From assembly GCF_029893355.1 (NCBI RefSeq), contig NZ_JARZAI010000018.1, forward strand, positions 118,513 to 182,512: a DNA stretch of 64,000 nucleotides. Direction: 5' to 3'. Positions within the stretch are counted from its first letter, which is position 1. The number at the start of each line of letters is the position of its first letter. The stretch comes from Kitasatospora sp. MAA4. Its GTDB lineage: Bacteria; Actinomycetota; Actinomycetes; Streptomycetales; Streptomycetaceae. A model generated the notes under the pieces. That model was given only the letters and a program-made list of their open reading frames with translations. It made no database searches and was not told the origin of the DNA. This document shows positions 25,639 to 34,254 of this stretch, one piece after another. Position numbers and translations under genes: made by a program.

Positions 25639-26910
25639 GTGAGCACGAGCAACTCGACTGCGCAGGGCCCGGCAACACCCTGCGCGCCAGATGCAGCAAC
25701 CGGCCTATTAGCAAACGGAGTTACCTCCACCACAGACCCGGCGGCGGACCCGGTCCGCGAGTCCATGCGGGCCCTGCCCAACGCGGTCCAGCCGGCCCTC
25801 ACCTTCCTCACCGGCAGGCCCCTTCAGGGCCAGCGGCCGGTCAACCTCTCCCCCGGGTTCCACCTGGCGACCGCCTGGCTGAGCCTGCTGACCGGCGTCG
25901 TCCTCTCCTGCACCGGATTCACCCTCGGTGGCCCGTATCTGCTTCTGCTGCTGCCCGGTTGGGCGATGACCCTGCACGGCCAGCGCAACCTGCGCATGAT
26001 GGTCTACCACCAGTGCTCGCACCGGAACATGTACGGCCGCCGCCGGCTGGACGCGATGATCGGCTACTCCATCTCCGGACTGCTGGTCATCCAGAACTTC
26101 GAGCGGTACAGCAAGGAGCACGTGGCGGACCACCACGCCGTCCACCACATGACGCTGCGCGACCCCACCGTCCAGGCGTTCCTGATCAGCCTGGACCTGC
26201 ACCCCGGTATGACACGCCGTCACATGTGGACCAGGGTCCTGCTGAAGCTCGTGTCGCCGCGCTTCCACCTCGCCTTCGCGGTGTCGCGCATCCGCTCCTT
26301 CTCGCACAACTCGGCGCCCACCGAGAAGGCGATCGCCCTGGTGCTCTACGGCGGTGGAGCGCTCGCCGCCGGCTGGTCGGGCCTGTACCCGGTGGTCCTG
26401 GTCGCCTGGTTCCTCCCGCTGGTGTACTTCTACCAGGTCAGCAACACCCTGCGGCTCTGCGTCAAGCACACCTTCCCCGCCCCCGACACCACCGTGCGGC
26501 GCGGCAAGGAGTACTTCGCGAGCCTGACCAACGCCATCTTCATCGGCGAACAGGCACCCGCCCCGGGCCTGCCGCTGCTGCGCGCCGCGGCCGCCTGGCT
26601 GCGCTGGGGCCTGCGGATGGCGCTGGTGCACTTCCCCTGCCGCTACCTGGTGCTCACCGGGGACACCGTGGTCCACGACTACCACCACCGCTACCCCGCC
26701 AGCCGGCAGTGGCACAACTACATCTTCGCCCGCCAGGACGACCTGGTGGACGGTCACCGCGGCTGGCCCTCGTACACCGCGGAGTGGGGTCTGAAGGCCG
26801 CCGTCGACCGGGTCTTCGACTCCCTCTCCATCGCGGACGCCGAGGAGTTCGACGTCGCGCGGATCACCTCGGTGAGCCGCCGCGAGCTCTTCGCCGCCTT
26901 CGACGACTAA
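25639..26910 (+). CDS. Membrane fatty acid desaturase
   Basis: 423 aa integral membrane diiron enzyme that introduces a double bond into an acyl or alkyl chain. The three His boxes are HQCSH (residues 124-128), HVADHHAVHH (about 161) and HDYHHRYPASRQWH (about 345), with hydrophobic stretches between them. GTG 25639 follows a GAGAGGG ribosome site; the frame is open further upstream, but those codons lack start context. First gene of an operon running to the adenosine kinase. In azoxy compounds such as elaiomycin a vinyl unit sits next to the azoxy group, so this enzyme could make that alkene; this is inference. Confidence 0.85.
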   Translation: MSTSNSTAQGPATPCAPDAATGLLANGVTSTTDPAADPVRESMRALPNAVQPALTFLTGRPLQGQRPVNLSPGFHLATAWLSLLTGVVLSCTGFTLGGPYLLLLLPGWAMTLHGQRNLRMMVYHQCSHRNMYGRRRLDAMIGYSISGLLVIQNFERYSKEHVADHHAVHHMTLRDPTVQAFLISLDLHPGMTRRHMWTRVLLKLVSPRFHLAFAVSRIRSFSHNSAPTEKAIALVLYGGGALAAGWSGLYPVVLVAWFLPLVYFYQVSNTLRLCVKHTFPAPDTTVRRGKEYFASLTNAIFIGEQAPAPGLPLLRAAAAWLRWGLRMALVHFPCRYLVLTGDTVVHDYHHRYPASRQWHNYIFARQDDLVDGHRGWPSYTAEWGLKAAVDRVFDSLSIADAEEFDVARITSVSRRELFAAFDD

Positions 26911-26980
26911 TTCGACGACCAGACGACCAGCCGACCAGATACCCGTCCGATCCCTGAGCGCTTCCAGAAAGGCACCTGCG

Positions 26981-27484
26981 GTGACGTCCAAGACCCCTCT
27001 CCAGAGCGAGACTTCCCTCCCCTCGGCCGTCTTCGGTCCAGCGGACCGGACCGGCCGCACGGTGATCCTGGGAGTCGCGGCCAGCGACAGCCACGCCGTC
27101 GCCAACCACCTGATCGCGCACGCGCTGCGCGCCCAGGGTCTGACCGTCGTCAACCTCGGTACCTGCACGCCGGTTTCGGAGTTCGCCGACGCCTGCGAGC
27201 GGCACCCCGACGCGGAGGCCGTCATCGTGGGCAGCCTCAACGGCCACATCCACGAGGATCTGCACGACCTGGCCGAGGCCAAGCAGGAGGGCCGGATCCC
27301 GTGCCCCGTCATCGTCGGCGGCAACCTCTCGGTCGGCAGCACCAAGGACGAGTCGGCGATCACCCGGCTGTTCGAACTCGGCGTGGACCACGTGCTGCGC
27401 CGGCCGGCCGACCTGGCCCCGCTGCTCGACAGCCTGCTGCCCGCACGGTCCGTCCGTCCGCTCGCCACCTCCGTGGCGCGATGA
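26981..27484 (+). CDS. glmS: Cobalamin-binding small subunit of glutamate mutase (methylaspartate mutase S)
   Basis: 167 aa from GTG 26981. The B12-binding Rossmann domain matches glutamate mutase sigma subunits: TVILGVAASDSHAVANHLIA, VVNLGTCTPVSEF, AVIVGSLNGH and PVIVGGNLSVGS. The normal base-off motif D-x-H-x-x-G is D36-S-H38-A-V-A41 here, with the Gly replaced by Ala. With the large subunit it would convert L-glutamate to threo-3-methylaspartate. Start and stop overlap the large-subunit gene in ATGA, showing tight coupling. The N-terminus is about 25 aa longer than usual. Confidence 0.88.
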   Translation: MTSKTPLQSETSLPSAVFGPADRTGRTVILGVAASDSHAVANHLIAHALRAQGLTVVNLGTCTPVSEFADACERHPDAEAVIVGSLNGHIHEDLHDLAEAKQEGRIPCPVIVGGNLSVGSTKDESAITRLFELGVDHVLRRPADLAPLLDSLLPARSVRPLATSVAR

Positions 27485-28887
27485 CGACCGAACTCGACGC
27501 GCACGGCCGCCAGGCCGAGGTGCCGACCGTGCCGGGGCTGCCGTCCTTACGGGAATCGGCCGACTACATCGCACAGTTGGACAAGCCCACGGCGGCCGAG
27601 GTGCTGCAGGGCGCCCGGCTCGCCGGGCGGGTCGCGCTGCAACCGCGCTGCGGCGTGGGCGGCCACCAGGAGATGGCGGCTCTGCTGGCCCACCTCGAAC
27701 GCGAGGGACGCCCGGACATCCTGACCCTGACGATCGACTCGCACACCCGGCTCTGCCGGTTCGACAACGCCGCCCGGGCCCTGAGCACCGACCCGCGCAC
27801 CCTCAACGGCTACCCGCTGGTCACCCACGGCTGGGAGCGCGGACGGGAGTTGAACGAATCGGTGGCGTCCCCGCTGGAGATCCGGCACGGCTCTCCTGAC
27901 CCGCGCGCGCTGTTCCAGGTCTCGGTCGCCTCCGGCATCACCTCCTTCGAGGGCGGCGGGATCTCCTACAACCTGCCGTACTCCAAGGACGTGCCGCTGG
28001 CCCACTCGCTCGCCGCGTGGTCCGAAGTCGACGCGGTGTGCGGCGAGTTGGCCGAACTCGGCACGGTGGTGGACCGGGAGCTGTTCGGCACCCTCACCGC
28101 CGTCCTGGTGCCGCCGTCGATCAGCCTCGCGGTGAGCGTGCTGGAGGCCGTCGCGGCGGCCGCCGAGGGCGTGCGGTGCATCTCGGTCTCGTACCCGCAG
28201 AGCGGCCATCTCACCCAGGACGTGGCCGCGTTGCGGGCCGTCCACGAGCTCGCCGCCCGCTACCTCCCGGCCGGGGTGCAGACGCACGCGGTGCTGCACG
28301 AGTTCATGGGGGTCTTCCCCCGCGAGCGCCACCACGCCGAGCAGCTGATCTTCTTCGGTGCGCTGACCGCGCGGCTGGGCGGCGCCTCGAAGATGATCAC
28401 CAAGACCTACCAGGAGGCCTTCGGCATCCCCGACGCGGAGGCCAACGCCGCCGGACTGCGGCTGGCCGACATCGCCAACTCCCCGCTGCTGGAGTTCATC
28501 CCGGTGGACGAGGAGGCGGTGGCCGAGGAGCAGGAGTGGATCTGCCGCGAGGTCGCCGAGATCGTCGAGCCGGTCCTCGCCTCGCGCAACCTGCACAGCG
28601 GCATCGTCACGGCCTTCGCCGAGGGCCGCCTCGACATCCCGTTCAGCGCCAGCCGGCACGCCCGCTCCGCGATCATCCCGCGGCGGGACTCCGAGGGCGC
28701 GATCCGCTACCAGTCCCACGGCAACCTGCCGTTGTCGGCGCAGAGCGTGGCGCGCAACCAGCGCCTGCTCGCCGTGGGGCGCCCGGGCGGAACCAGCTCG
28801 GAGGACCTCTTCGCGGCGCTCCAGCTGGACATCGACTACTTCCCGCAGCTCTTCGGCGAAGCCGGCGCGAGCGGACTCCTGCAGTGA
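27481..28887 (+). CDS. glmE: Glutamate mutase large (epsilon) subunit
   Basis: 468 aa, TIM-barrel catalytic subunit. Family phrases: LTIDSHTRLCRFDNA, LNGYPLVTHGWERG, IRHGSPDPR (substrate arginine), FEGGGISYNLPYSK (conserved Glu), GTLTAVLVPPSISLAV, GALTARLGGASKMITKT, EAFGIPDAEANAAGLRLA and LDIPFSASRHAR. It differs from anaerobe enzymes in several active-site neighbours (FEGGG where I recall NEGGG), so a shifted substrate is possible. Such pairs supply 3-methylaspartate for secondary metabolites such as vicenistatin and friulimicin. Its place in this cluster is not obvious. Confidence 0.9.
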   Translation: MTTELDAHGRQAEVPTVPGLPSLRESADYIAQLDKPTAAEVLQGARLAGRVALQPRCGVGGHQEMAALLAHLEREGRPDILTLTIDSHTRLCRFDNAARALSTDPRTLNGYPLVTHGWERGRELNESVASPLEIRHGSPDPRALFQVSVASGITSFEGGGISYNLPYSKDVPLAHSLAAWSEVDAVCGELAELGTVVDRELFGTLTAVLVPPSISLAVSVLEAVAAAAEGVRCISVSYPQSGHLTQDVAALRAVHELAARYLPAGVQTHAVLHEFMGVFPRERHHAEQLIFFGALTARLGGASKMITKTYQEAFGIPDAEANAAGLRLADIANSPLLEFIPVDEEAVAEEQEWICREVAEIVEPVLASRNLHSGIVTAFAEGRLDIPFSASRHARSAIIPRRDSEGAIRYQSHGNLPLSAQSVARNQRLLAVGRPGGTSSEDLFAALQLDIDYFPQLFGEAGASGLLQ

Positions 28888-28922
28888 AGGCAGAGCACAC
28901 CCCCGAAGGAAAGGACGCACCA

Positions 28923-30863
28923 GTGGCAGTCGACCGACCGGTCATCCGTGTGGGCATCGTGGGCGCAGGCCCGCGAGGCGTCGTCGCGCTCGAACGCCTC
29001 TGCGTCAACGCACCGCTGCTGGCACCCGGGGTGCCGGTCGAGGTCCACCTGATCGACCCCTACCCGGCGGGCGGCGGCCGGGTGTGGAAGCAGCAGCAGA
29101 ACCGCTCGCTGCTGATGAACACGGTGGCCTCCGACGTCACCGTGTTCACCGACGAGTCCGTCCCCTGCGAGGGCCCGATCGTCACCGGTCCGACCCAGTA
29201 CCAGTGGGCCCGGATGGTGACCGAGGGCCACATCGCGGACGTCGACGAGGCGGACCGCGAGGAGGCCCGCGGGATGCTCCCGTGGTCCTACGGCAGCCGG
29301 GCCTTCAACGGCGCCTACCTGGGCTGGGCGCTGGGCCACATCATCCGCAACGCGCCGTCCGAGATCACCGTTCGCTTCCACCGCACCCGCGCGGTGGAGC
29401 TGGAGGACCTGGAGGACGGCACCCAGCGGCTGCGGCTGGAGGACGGCGGCGAGCCGCTGGTGGTCGACTCGGTGGTGCTCTCCCAGGGGCACTTCGACGT
29501 CGCGCCCACCAAGGGGCAGCAGGAGTTCGAGCGGTTCGCCGCCGAGCACGGGCTGCTCTACCAGGCGCCCGCCAGCCCCGCCGAGACCGACCTGTCCGCG
29601 TTCCCCGCGGGCGAGCCCGTCGCGGTGCGGGGCCTGGGCCTCAGCTTCTTCGACTACGTGACGCTGCTGACCTCGGATCGCGGCGGCCGCTTCGAGCGGG
29701 ACGCGGCCGGGGCACTGCGCTACCTGCCCTCCGGCCGGGAGCCGATCCTGTACGCGGGGTCCGGGCGCGGGCTGCCGTACACCGCGCGGGCCGAGGTGCA
29801 CCTGGAGATCGTCCCGCGCTACGAGCCGCGCTTCCTGACCGCCGAGGTGATCGCCGTGCTGCGCCGCAACGCCGGACGCGGCGAGACCGACTTCAAGCGC
29901 GACCTGTGGCCGTACGTGGCCAAGGAGGTCGGCTTCGTCTACTACCGCAGCCTGCTGAGCGGAGCGCCGCAGGCCCAGCGCGAGGAGTTCCTGGCCGCGT
30001 ACTGCGACCTGGAGTGGGACAGCCCGGAGATGACCGCGCTGATATCCGGGCAGTTCCCCGACAGCTCCACGCACTGGAGCTGGGAGAGGGTCGACCACCC
30101 CAACCTCGACCGGCGGTTCGCCGACCGGGCCGAGTACCAGGAGTGGGTGGCCGAGCGGCTGCGCTGGGACATGGAGCAGTCCCAGGTCGGACCGGCCGGG
30201 AGCCCGTTCAAGGCGACGGCGGCGATCATGCGCGACCTGCGCGACGAGATCCGCCAGGTGGTCTCCCACCAGGGCATCCGGGGCGCGTCCTACCGCGACC
30301 ACGTCGACCGCTGGTTCAGCGGTCTGAACAACTTCCTCGCCAGCGGCCCGCCGGCCTCCCGGGTCGAGGAGCTGGAAGCCCTGGTCACCGCCGGGGTGGT
30401 CCGGATGGTCGGCCCGCGGATGCGGGTCGAGGCCGACCGGGCGGCCGGCCGCTTCGTGGTCTCCTCCGCCGACATCGACGAAGCGCCGCTGGTGGTCTCC
30501 GGGTTGATCGAGGCCCACCTCGCGCTGACCGACATCCGCCGGGCCACCGACCCGCTGCTGAGCCGGCTGCTCGCCGCCGGCGCCTGCCGTCCGCACACCA
30601 TCCCGAACGCCGACGGCCCCGGCTACGAGACCGGCGGCATCGACGTCGCCGAGACCAGCTTCCGCCTGCTGGACGCCTCGGGGACCGCACACCGCGGCCG
30701 CTTCTCGTACGGTCCGCCGGTGGAGTCCGTCCAGTGGGTCACCGCCATCGGCGCCCGCCCGCACGTCGGCTCGCGCACGCTGATCCAGGGCGACGCCATC
30801 GCCCGCGGCTGCCTGCGCACCGGAGTGGACAACCTGAACCGGCGCACCCTCGCGCTGGCCTGA
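28923..30863 (+). CDS. FAD/NAD(P)-binding protein (PF13454-like)
   Basis: 646 aa flavoprotein with an N-terminal dinucleotide fold IRVGIVGAGPRGVVALERL, then GGGRVWKQQQNRSLLMNT and GLGLSFFDYVTLLTSDRGG. This is the large FAD-NAD(P)-binding family found in secondary metabolism with poorly known reactions. The start is GTG 28923, preceded by GAAGGAAAGG; a GTG at 28884 overlapping the upstream stop is the alternative. It sits between the mutase genes and the O-methyltransferase. It may oxidise the methylaspartate-derived or azoxy intermediate, which is inference only. Confidence 0.8.
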   Translation: MAVDRPVIRVGIVGAGPRGVVALERLCVNAPLLAPGVPVEVHLIDPYPAGGGRVWKQQQNRSLLMNTVASDVTVFTDESVPCEGPIVTGPTQYQWARMVTEGHIADVDEADREEARGMLPWSYGSRAFNGAYLGWALGHIIRNAPSEITVRFHRTRAVELEDLEDGTQRLRLEDGGEPLVVDSVVLSQGHFDVAPTKGQQEFERFAAEHGLLYQAPASPAETDLSAFPAGEPVAVRGLGLSFFDYVTLLTSDRGGRFERDAAGALRYLPSGREPILYAGSGRGLPYTARAEVHLEIVPRYEPRFLTAEVIAVLRRNAGRGETDFKRDLWPYVAKEVGFVYYRSLLSGAPQAQREEFLAAYCDLEWDSPEMTALISGQFPDSSTHWSWERVDHPNLDRRFADRAEYQEWVAERLRWDMEQSQVGPAGSPFKATAAIMRDLRDEIRQVVSHQGIRGASYRDHVDRWFSGLNNFLASGPPASRVEELEALVTAGVVRMVGPRMRVEADRAAGRFVVSSADIDEAPLVVSGLIEAHLALTDIRRATDPLLSRLLAAGACRPHTIPNADGPGYETGGIDVAETSFRLLDASGTAHRGRFSYGPPVESVQWVTAIGARPHVGSRTLIQGDAIARGCLRTGVDNLNRRTLALA

Positions 30864-30889
30864 CACCTACCCGAAGAGAGAGAGCAGCA

Positions 30890-31909
30890 ATGAGCGAGAA
30901 CGCCCCCGCACGCCGGGTCCTGGATCTGATGACCGGCTACTGGGCCTCCCAGGCCGTCTACGTCGCCGCCAAGTTGGAGCTCGCCGACCACCTGGCGACC
31001 GGCCCGCTGACCGCCACCGAACTGGCCGCCCGCACCGCCGCCGACGAGCCGTCGCTGGCCCGCCTGCTGCGCTTCCTCTCCGAGCTCGGCATCGTCACCG
31101 CCGACGCCGAGGGCGCCTACCGGACCACCGAGGCCGGCGCCGAGCTGCGCACCGAGGAGCAGGGCTCGATGCGCGACCTCGCCCTGCTCTACGGCGAGGA
31201 GTTCTACGCGGGCTGGGGGAACCTGCTGCACACCGTGCGGACCGGGCAGAACGGATTCGAAGCGCTGCACGGCGCGCCGATGTACCCGTACTTCGCCCAG
31301 TCCCCCGAGCTGACCGCCAAGTTCGACCGCGCGATGGCCGCGAGCTCGGCCTTCTTCGAGCCGATCCCCGTGCTGCACGACTTCAGCCGGGCCCGCACCG
31401 TGGTGGACATCGCGGGCGGCAACGGCGCACTGCTCGCCACCGTGCTCCGCGCCCACCCCGAGGCGCGCGGCATCCTCTTCGACGCCCAGCACGTGGTCGA
31501 GGCGGCCCGCACCGAGCTGGCGGCCACCAGCGTCGGCGACCGCGTCGACTACGCCTGGGGCGACTACTACGAGAAGGTCCCCGCCGGCGGCGACGTCTAC
31601 CTGCTCTCCCGGGTCCTGCACGGCCGCGACGACGCCAGGTGCGTGGACGTGCTGGCGCGGATCCGCGAGGCGATGCCGAACGACGGCGCGCTGCTGATCG
31701 TCGAGCGGGTCATCCCCGACGACGGCTCCGCCTCGCTGGCCGCGTGGTTCGACGTCCACATGCTGACCATCGCCGGCGGCACCGAGCGCACCACCTCGCA
31801 GTACCGCGACCTGCTGGAGCAGGCCGGCTTCGACCTCACCGCCGTCCACGGCCTGCCGCTGGACACCCAGCTCCTCGTCGCCGAGCCGCAGTCGCGCAAC
31901 GCCAACTGA
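30890..31909 (+). CDS. SAM-dependent O-methyltransferase
   Basis: 339 aa of the PF00891 O-methyltransferase family: N-terminal dimerisation winged helix (YVAAKLELADHLATGPLTAT, LARLLRFLSELGIV), SAM site VVDIAGGNGALLATVL, and the catalytic-region phrases LLSRVLHGRDDARCVDVLA and LLIVERVIP. The usual HxxxD catalytic histidine lies in VLHGRDD. It precedes metK and adenosine kinase, so the operon couples methylation to SAM supply. Some azoxy products carry a methoxy or methyl ester, so this may be a tailoring step. Confidence 0.9.
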   Translation: MSENAPARRVLDLMTGYWASQAVYVAAKLELADHLATGPLTATELAARTAADEPSLARLLRFLSELGIVTADAEGAYRTTEAGAELRTEEQGSMRDLALLYGEEFYAGWGNLLHTVRTGQNGFEALHGAPMYPYFAQSPELTAKFDRAMAASSAFFEPIPVLHDFSRARTVVDIAGGNGALLATVLRAHPEARGILFDAQHVVEAARTELAATSVGDRVDYAWGDYYEKVPAGGDVYLLSRVLHGRDDARCVDVLARIREAMPNDGALLIVERVIPDDGSASLAAWFDVHMLTIAGGTERTTSQYRDLLEQAGFDLTAVHGLPLDTQLLVAEPQSRNAN

Positions 31910-31947
31910 CCACCGTCCCAGTCGCACTCCAGTCGCCAGGAGAACCG

Positions 31948-33141
31948 ATGTCCCGCCGCCTGTTCACCTCGGAATCCGTCACCGAGGGACACCCCGACAA
32001 GATCGCCGACCAGATCAGCGACACCATCCTCGACGCCCTGCTGAGCGAGGACCCGACCTCGCGCGTCGCCGTGGAGACGCTGATCACCACCGGCCTGGTG
32101 CACATCGCCGGCGAGGTGACCACGAAGGCGTACGCGCCGATCGCGCAGCTCGTCCGGCAGAAGATCCTGGAGATCGGCTACGACAGCTCGAAGAAGGGCT
32201 TCGACGGCGCCTCCTGCGGCGTCTCGGTCTCCATCGGCGCGCAGTCCCCGGACATCGCGCAGGGCGTCGACACCGCGTACGAGTCGCGCGTCGAGGGTGT
32301 TGAGGACGACCTCGACAAGCAGGGCGCCGGCGACCAGGGCCTGATGTTCGGCTACGCCAGCGACGAGACCCCCGAGCTGATGCCGCTGCCGATCACGCTG
32401 GCCCACCGCCTCGCCCGCCGGCTCTCCGAGGTCCGCAAGAACGGGACCATCCCGTACCTGCGCCCCGACGGCAAGACCCAGGTCACCATCGAGTACGACG
32501 GCGACAAGGCGGTCCGCCTGGACACCGTGGTGGTCTCCTCGCAGCACGCCTCGGACATCGACCTCGACACGCTGCTCGCGCCCGACATCCGCGAGTTCGT
32601 CGTGGAGCCGGAGCTCGCCGGCCTTTCGATCGACACCTCCGACTACCGGCTGCTGGTCAACCCGACCGGCCGCTTCGAGGTCGGCGGCCCGATGGGCGAC
32701 GCCGGGCTGACCGGCCGCAAGATCATCATCGACACCTACGGCGGCATGGCCCGCCACGGCGGCGGCGCCTTCTCCGGCAAGGACCCGTCCAAGGTCGACC
32801 GCTCGGCCGCCTACGCGATGCGCTGGGTCGCCAAGACCATCGTCGCCGCGGGCCTGGCCCGGCGCGCCGAGGTGCAGGTCGCGTACGCGATCGGCAAGGC
32901 CGAGCCGGTCGGCCTGTTCGTGGAGACCTTCGGCACCGAGGCCGTCCCGGTCCTGGACATCCAGAAGGCCGTCACCGAGGTCTTCGACCTGCGCCCGGCC
33001 GCCATCATCCGCGACCTGGACCTGCTGCGCCCGATCTACGCCAAGACCGCCGCCTACGGCCACTTCGGCCGCGAGGACGCCGACTTCACCTGGGAGCGCA
33101 CCGACCGCGCCGAGCAGCTGAAGAAGGCCGCCGGTCTCTGA
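31948..33141 (+). CDS. metK: S-adenosylmethionine synthetase
   Basis: 397 aa, complete MetK: RLFTSESVTEGHPDKIADQI, GDQGLMFGYASDE, the P-loop-like GGGAFSGKDPSKVDRSAAYA, and IRDLDLLRPIYAKTAAYGHF. It makes SAM from methionine and ATP. The position inside the methyltransferase operon, between omt and adenosine kinase, suggests a pathway-dedicated second copy rather than the only housekeeping one; that would need the rest of the genome. Confidence 0.96.
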   Translation: MSRRLFTSESVTEGHPDKIADQISDTILDALLSEDPTSRVAVETLITTGLVHIAGEVTTKAYAPIAQLVRQKILEIGYDSSKKGFDGASCGVSVSIGAQSPDIAQGVDTAYESRVEGVEDDLDKQGAGDQGLMFGYASDETPELMPLPITLAHRLARRLSEVRKNGTIPYLRPDGKTQVTIEYDGDKAVRLDTVVVSSQHASDIDLDTLLAPDIREFVVEPELAGLSIDTSDYRLLVNPTGRFEVGGPMGDAGLTGRKIIIDTYGGMARHGGGAFSGKDPSKVDRSAAYAMRWVAKTIVAAGLARRAEVQVAYAIGKAEPVGLFVETFGTEAVPVLDIQKAVTEVFDLRPAAIIRDLDLLRPIYAKTAAYGHFGREDADFTWERTDRAEQLKKAAGL

Positions 33142-33172
33142 TCAGCCCCCGAAGCCGAACAGGAGCGAACGC

Positions 33173-34147
33173 GTGCGCATCGCGGTCACCGGATCCATCG
33201 CCACCGATCATCTGATGAACTTCCCCGGACGGTTCACCGAGCAACTGATCACGGACCAACTGGACAAGGTCTCGCTCTCCTTCCTGGTCGACGACCTGGA
33301 AGTCCGCCGAGGCGGAGTGGCGGCCAACATCGCCTTCGGCCTCGGCAGCCTCGGCCTCGACCCCCTGCTCGTCGGGGCGGTGGGAAGCGACTTCGCCGAG
33401 TACCGCAGCTGGCTCACCGAGCACGGCGTCAACACCGACGAAGTGCACGTCTCCGCCCTGCGGCAGACCGCCCGCTTCATGTGCACCACCGACGAGGACA
33501 TGAACCAGATCGCCTCCTTCTACGCGGGGGCGATGTCGGAAGCGCGCGAGATCAGCCTCCACCAGGTGGTCGAGCACGCGGGACCGCTCGACCTGGTCCT
33601 CGTCTCACCGAACGACCCCGCCGCGATGCTGCGGCACACCGCGGACTGCCGCGAGCTGGGCATCCCGTTCGCCGCCGACCCCTCCCAGCAGCTCGCCCGC
33701 CTCGACAAGGCGGAGGTGCGCGACCTGGTGGAGGGGGCCGACTGGCTGTTCACCAACGCGTACGAGTCGGCCCTGCTGCTGGAACGGGCCGACTGGGAAC
33801 GGGCGGACGTGCTGGCCCGGGTCGGGGCCTGGGTCACCACCCTCGGCGCGGACGGCGTCCGCATCGAACACCACGACCAGGACCCGCTGCGGATCCCGGC
33901 CGTCCCCACCGGCGCCGTCGTCGAACCCACCGGCGTCGGCGACGCGTTCCGCGCGGGCTTCCTCGCCGGCATCAGCCACCGGCTCCCCGCCCAGGACGCG
34001 GCCCGCCTCGGTTGCGTGCTGGCCACCAGGGCCCTGGAAACCGTGGGCCCCCAGGAGTACACCCTCACCCCGGCCACCCTGCTCGCCGCCCTCGAAGCCG
34101 CCTACGGCCCCGAAGCGGCCCGCGCCATCGCCCCCGTCCTGGCCTGA
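33173..34147 (+). CDS. adoK: Adenosine kinase (PfkB family)
   Basis: 324 aa from GTG 33173. It follows the mycobacterial AdoK sequence closely: IAVTGSIATDHLMNFPGRF, KVSLSFLVDDLEVRRGGVAA, AADPSQQLARL and the PfkB signature PTGVGDAFRAGFLAGI. It phosphorylates adenosine released when S-adenosylhomocysteine is broken down, completing the recycling needed when a methyltransferase is induced. No SAH hydrolase gene is in the window. Last gene of the operon; the SARP-driven tRNA unit begins 9 bp after its stop. Confidence 0.93.
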   Translation: MRIAVTGSIATDHLMNFPGRFTEQLITDQLDKVSLSFLVDDLEVRRGGVAANIAFGLGSLGLDPLLVGAVGSDFAEYRSWLTEHGVNTDEVHVSALRQTARFMCTTDEDMNQIASFYAGAMSEAREISLHQVVEHAGPLDLVLVSPNDPAAMLRHTADCRELGIPFAADPSQQLARLDKAEVRDLVEGADWLFTNAYESALLLERADWERADVLARVGAWVTTLGADGVRIEHHDQDPLRIPAVPTGAVVEPTGVGDAFRAGFLAGISHRLPAQDAARLGCVLATRALETVGPQEYTLTPATLLAALEAAYGPEAARAIAPVLA

Positions 34148-34155
34148 CCGAAGCC

Positions 34156-34198
34156 GTCAGCAAGGCGTCAGAGCGAGGTCATCGGGGCACGGCAGGAT
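34156..34198 (+). promoter_or_regulatory. SARP-type promoter of the tRNA-like gene
   Basis: Heptamers GTCAGCA (34156), GTCAGAG (34167) and GTCATCG (34178) lie on the same face at exactly 11-bp period. An 8-bp spacer separates the last from a -10 hexamer CAGGAT (34193-34198). This is the canonical geometry of SARP-activated promoters. The stretch from the third heptamer to the -10 is nearly identical to the serS promoter at 62577-62597. Confidence 0.8.
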
Positions 34199-34215
34199 GG
34201 AGTCCAGAAGGAAGG

Positions 34216-34251
34216 CGGCACCGGGAGCAGCGGGCATGCTCGCGGTGCCGC
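34216..34251 (+). other. Stable leader hairpin directly before the tRNA-like gene
   Basis: GCGGCACCG pairs perfectly with CGGTGCCGC; after a G-G mismatch GAGCA pairs with TGCTC, leaving a 7-nt loop. It ends 3 nt before the first acceptor base. It could guide 5' processing, protect the transcript or attenuate it. Confidence 0.6.
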
Positions 34252-34254
34252 ACG

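Noticed and set aside
25379..25642. Leader ORF overlapping the desaturase GTG
   Set aside because: The 87-codon product is His/Pro/Arg-rich without protein-like pattern, and its ribosome site is too close to the start.
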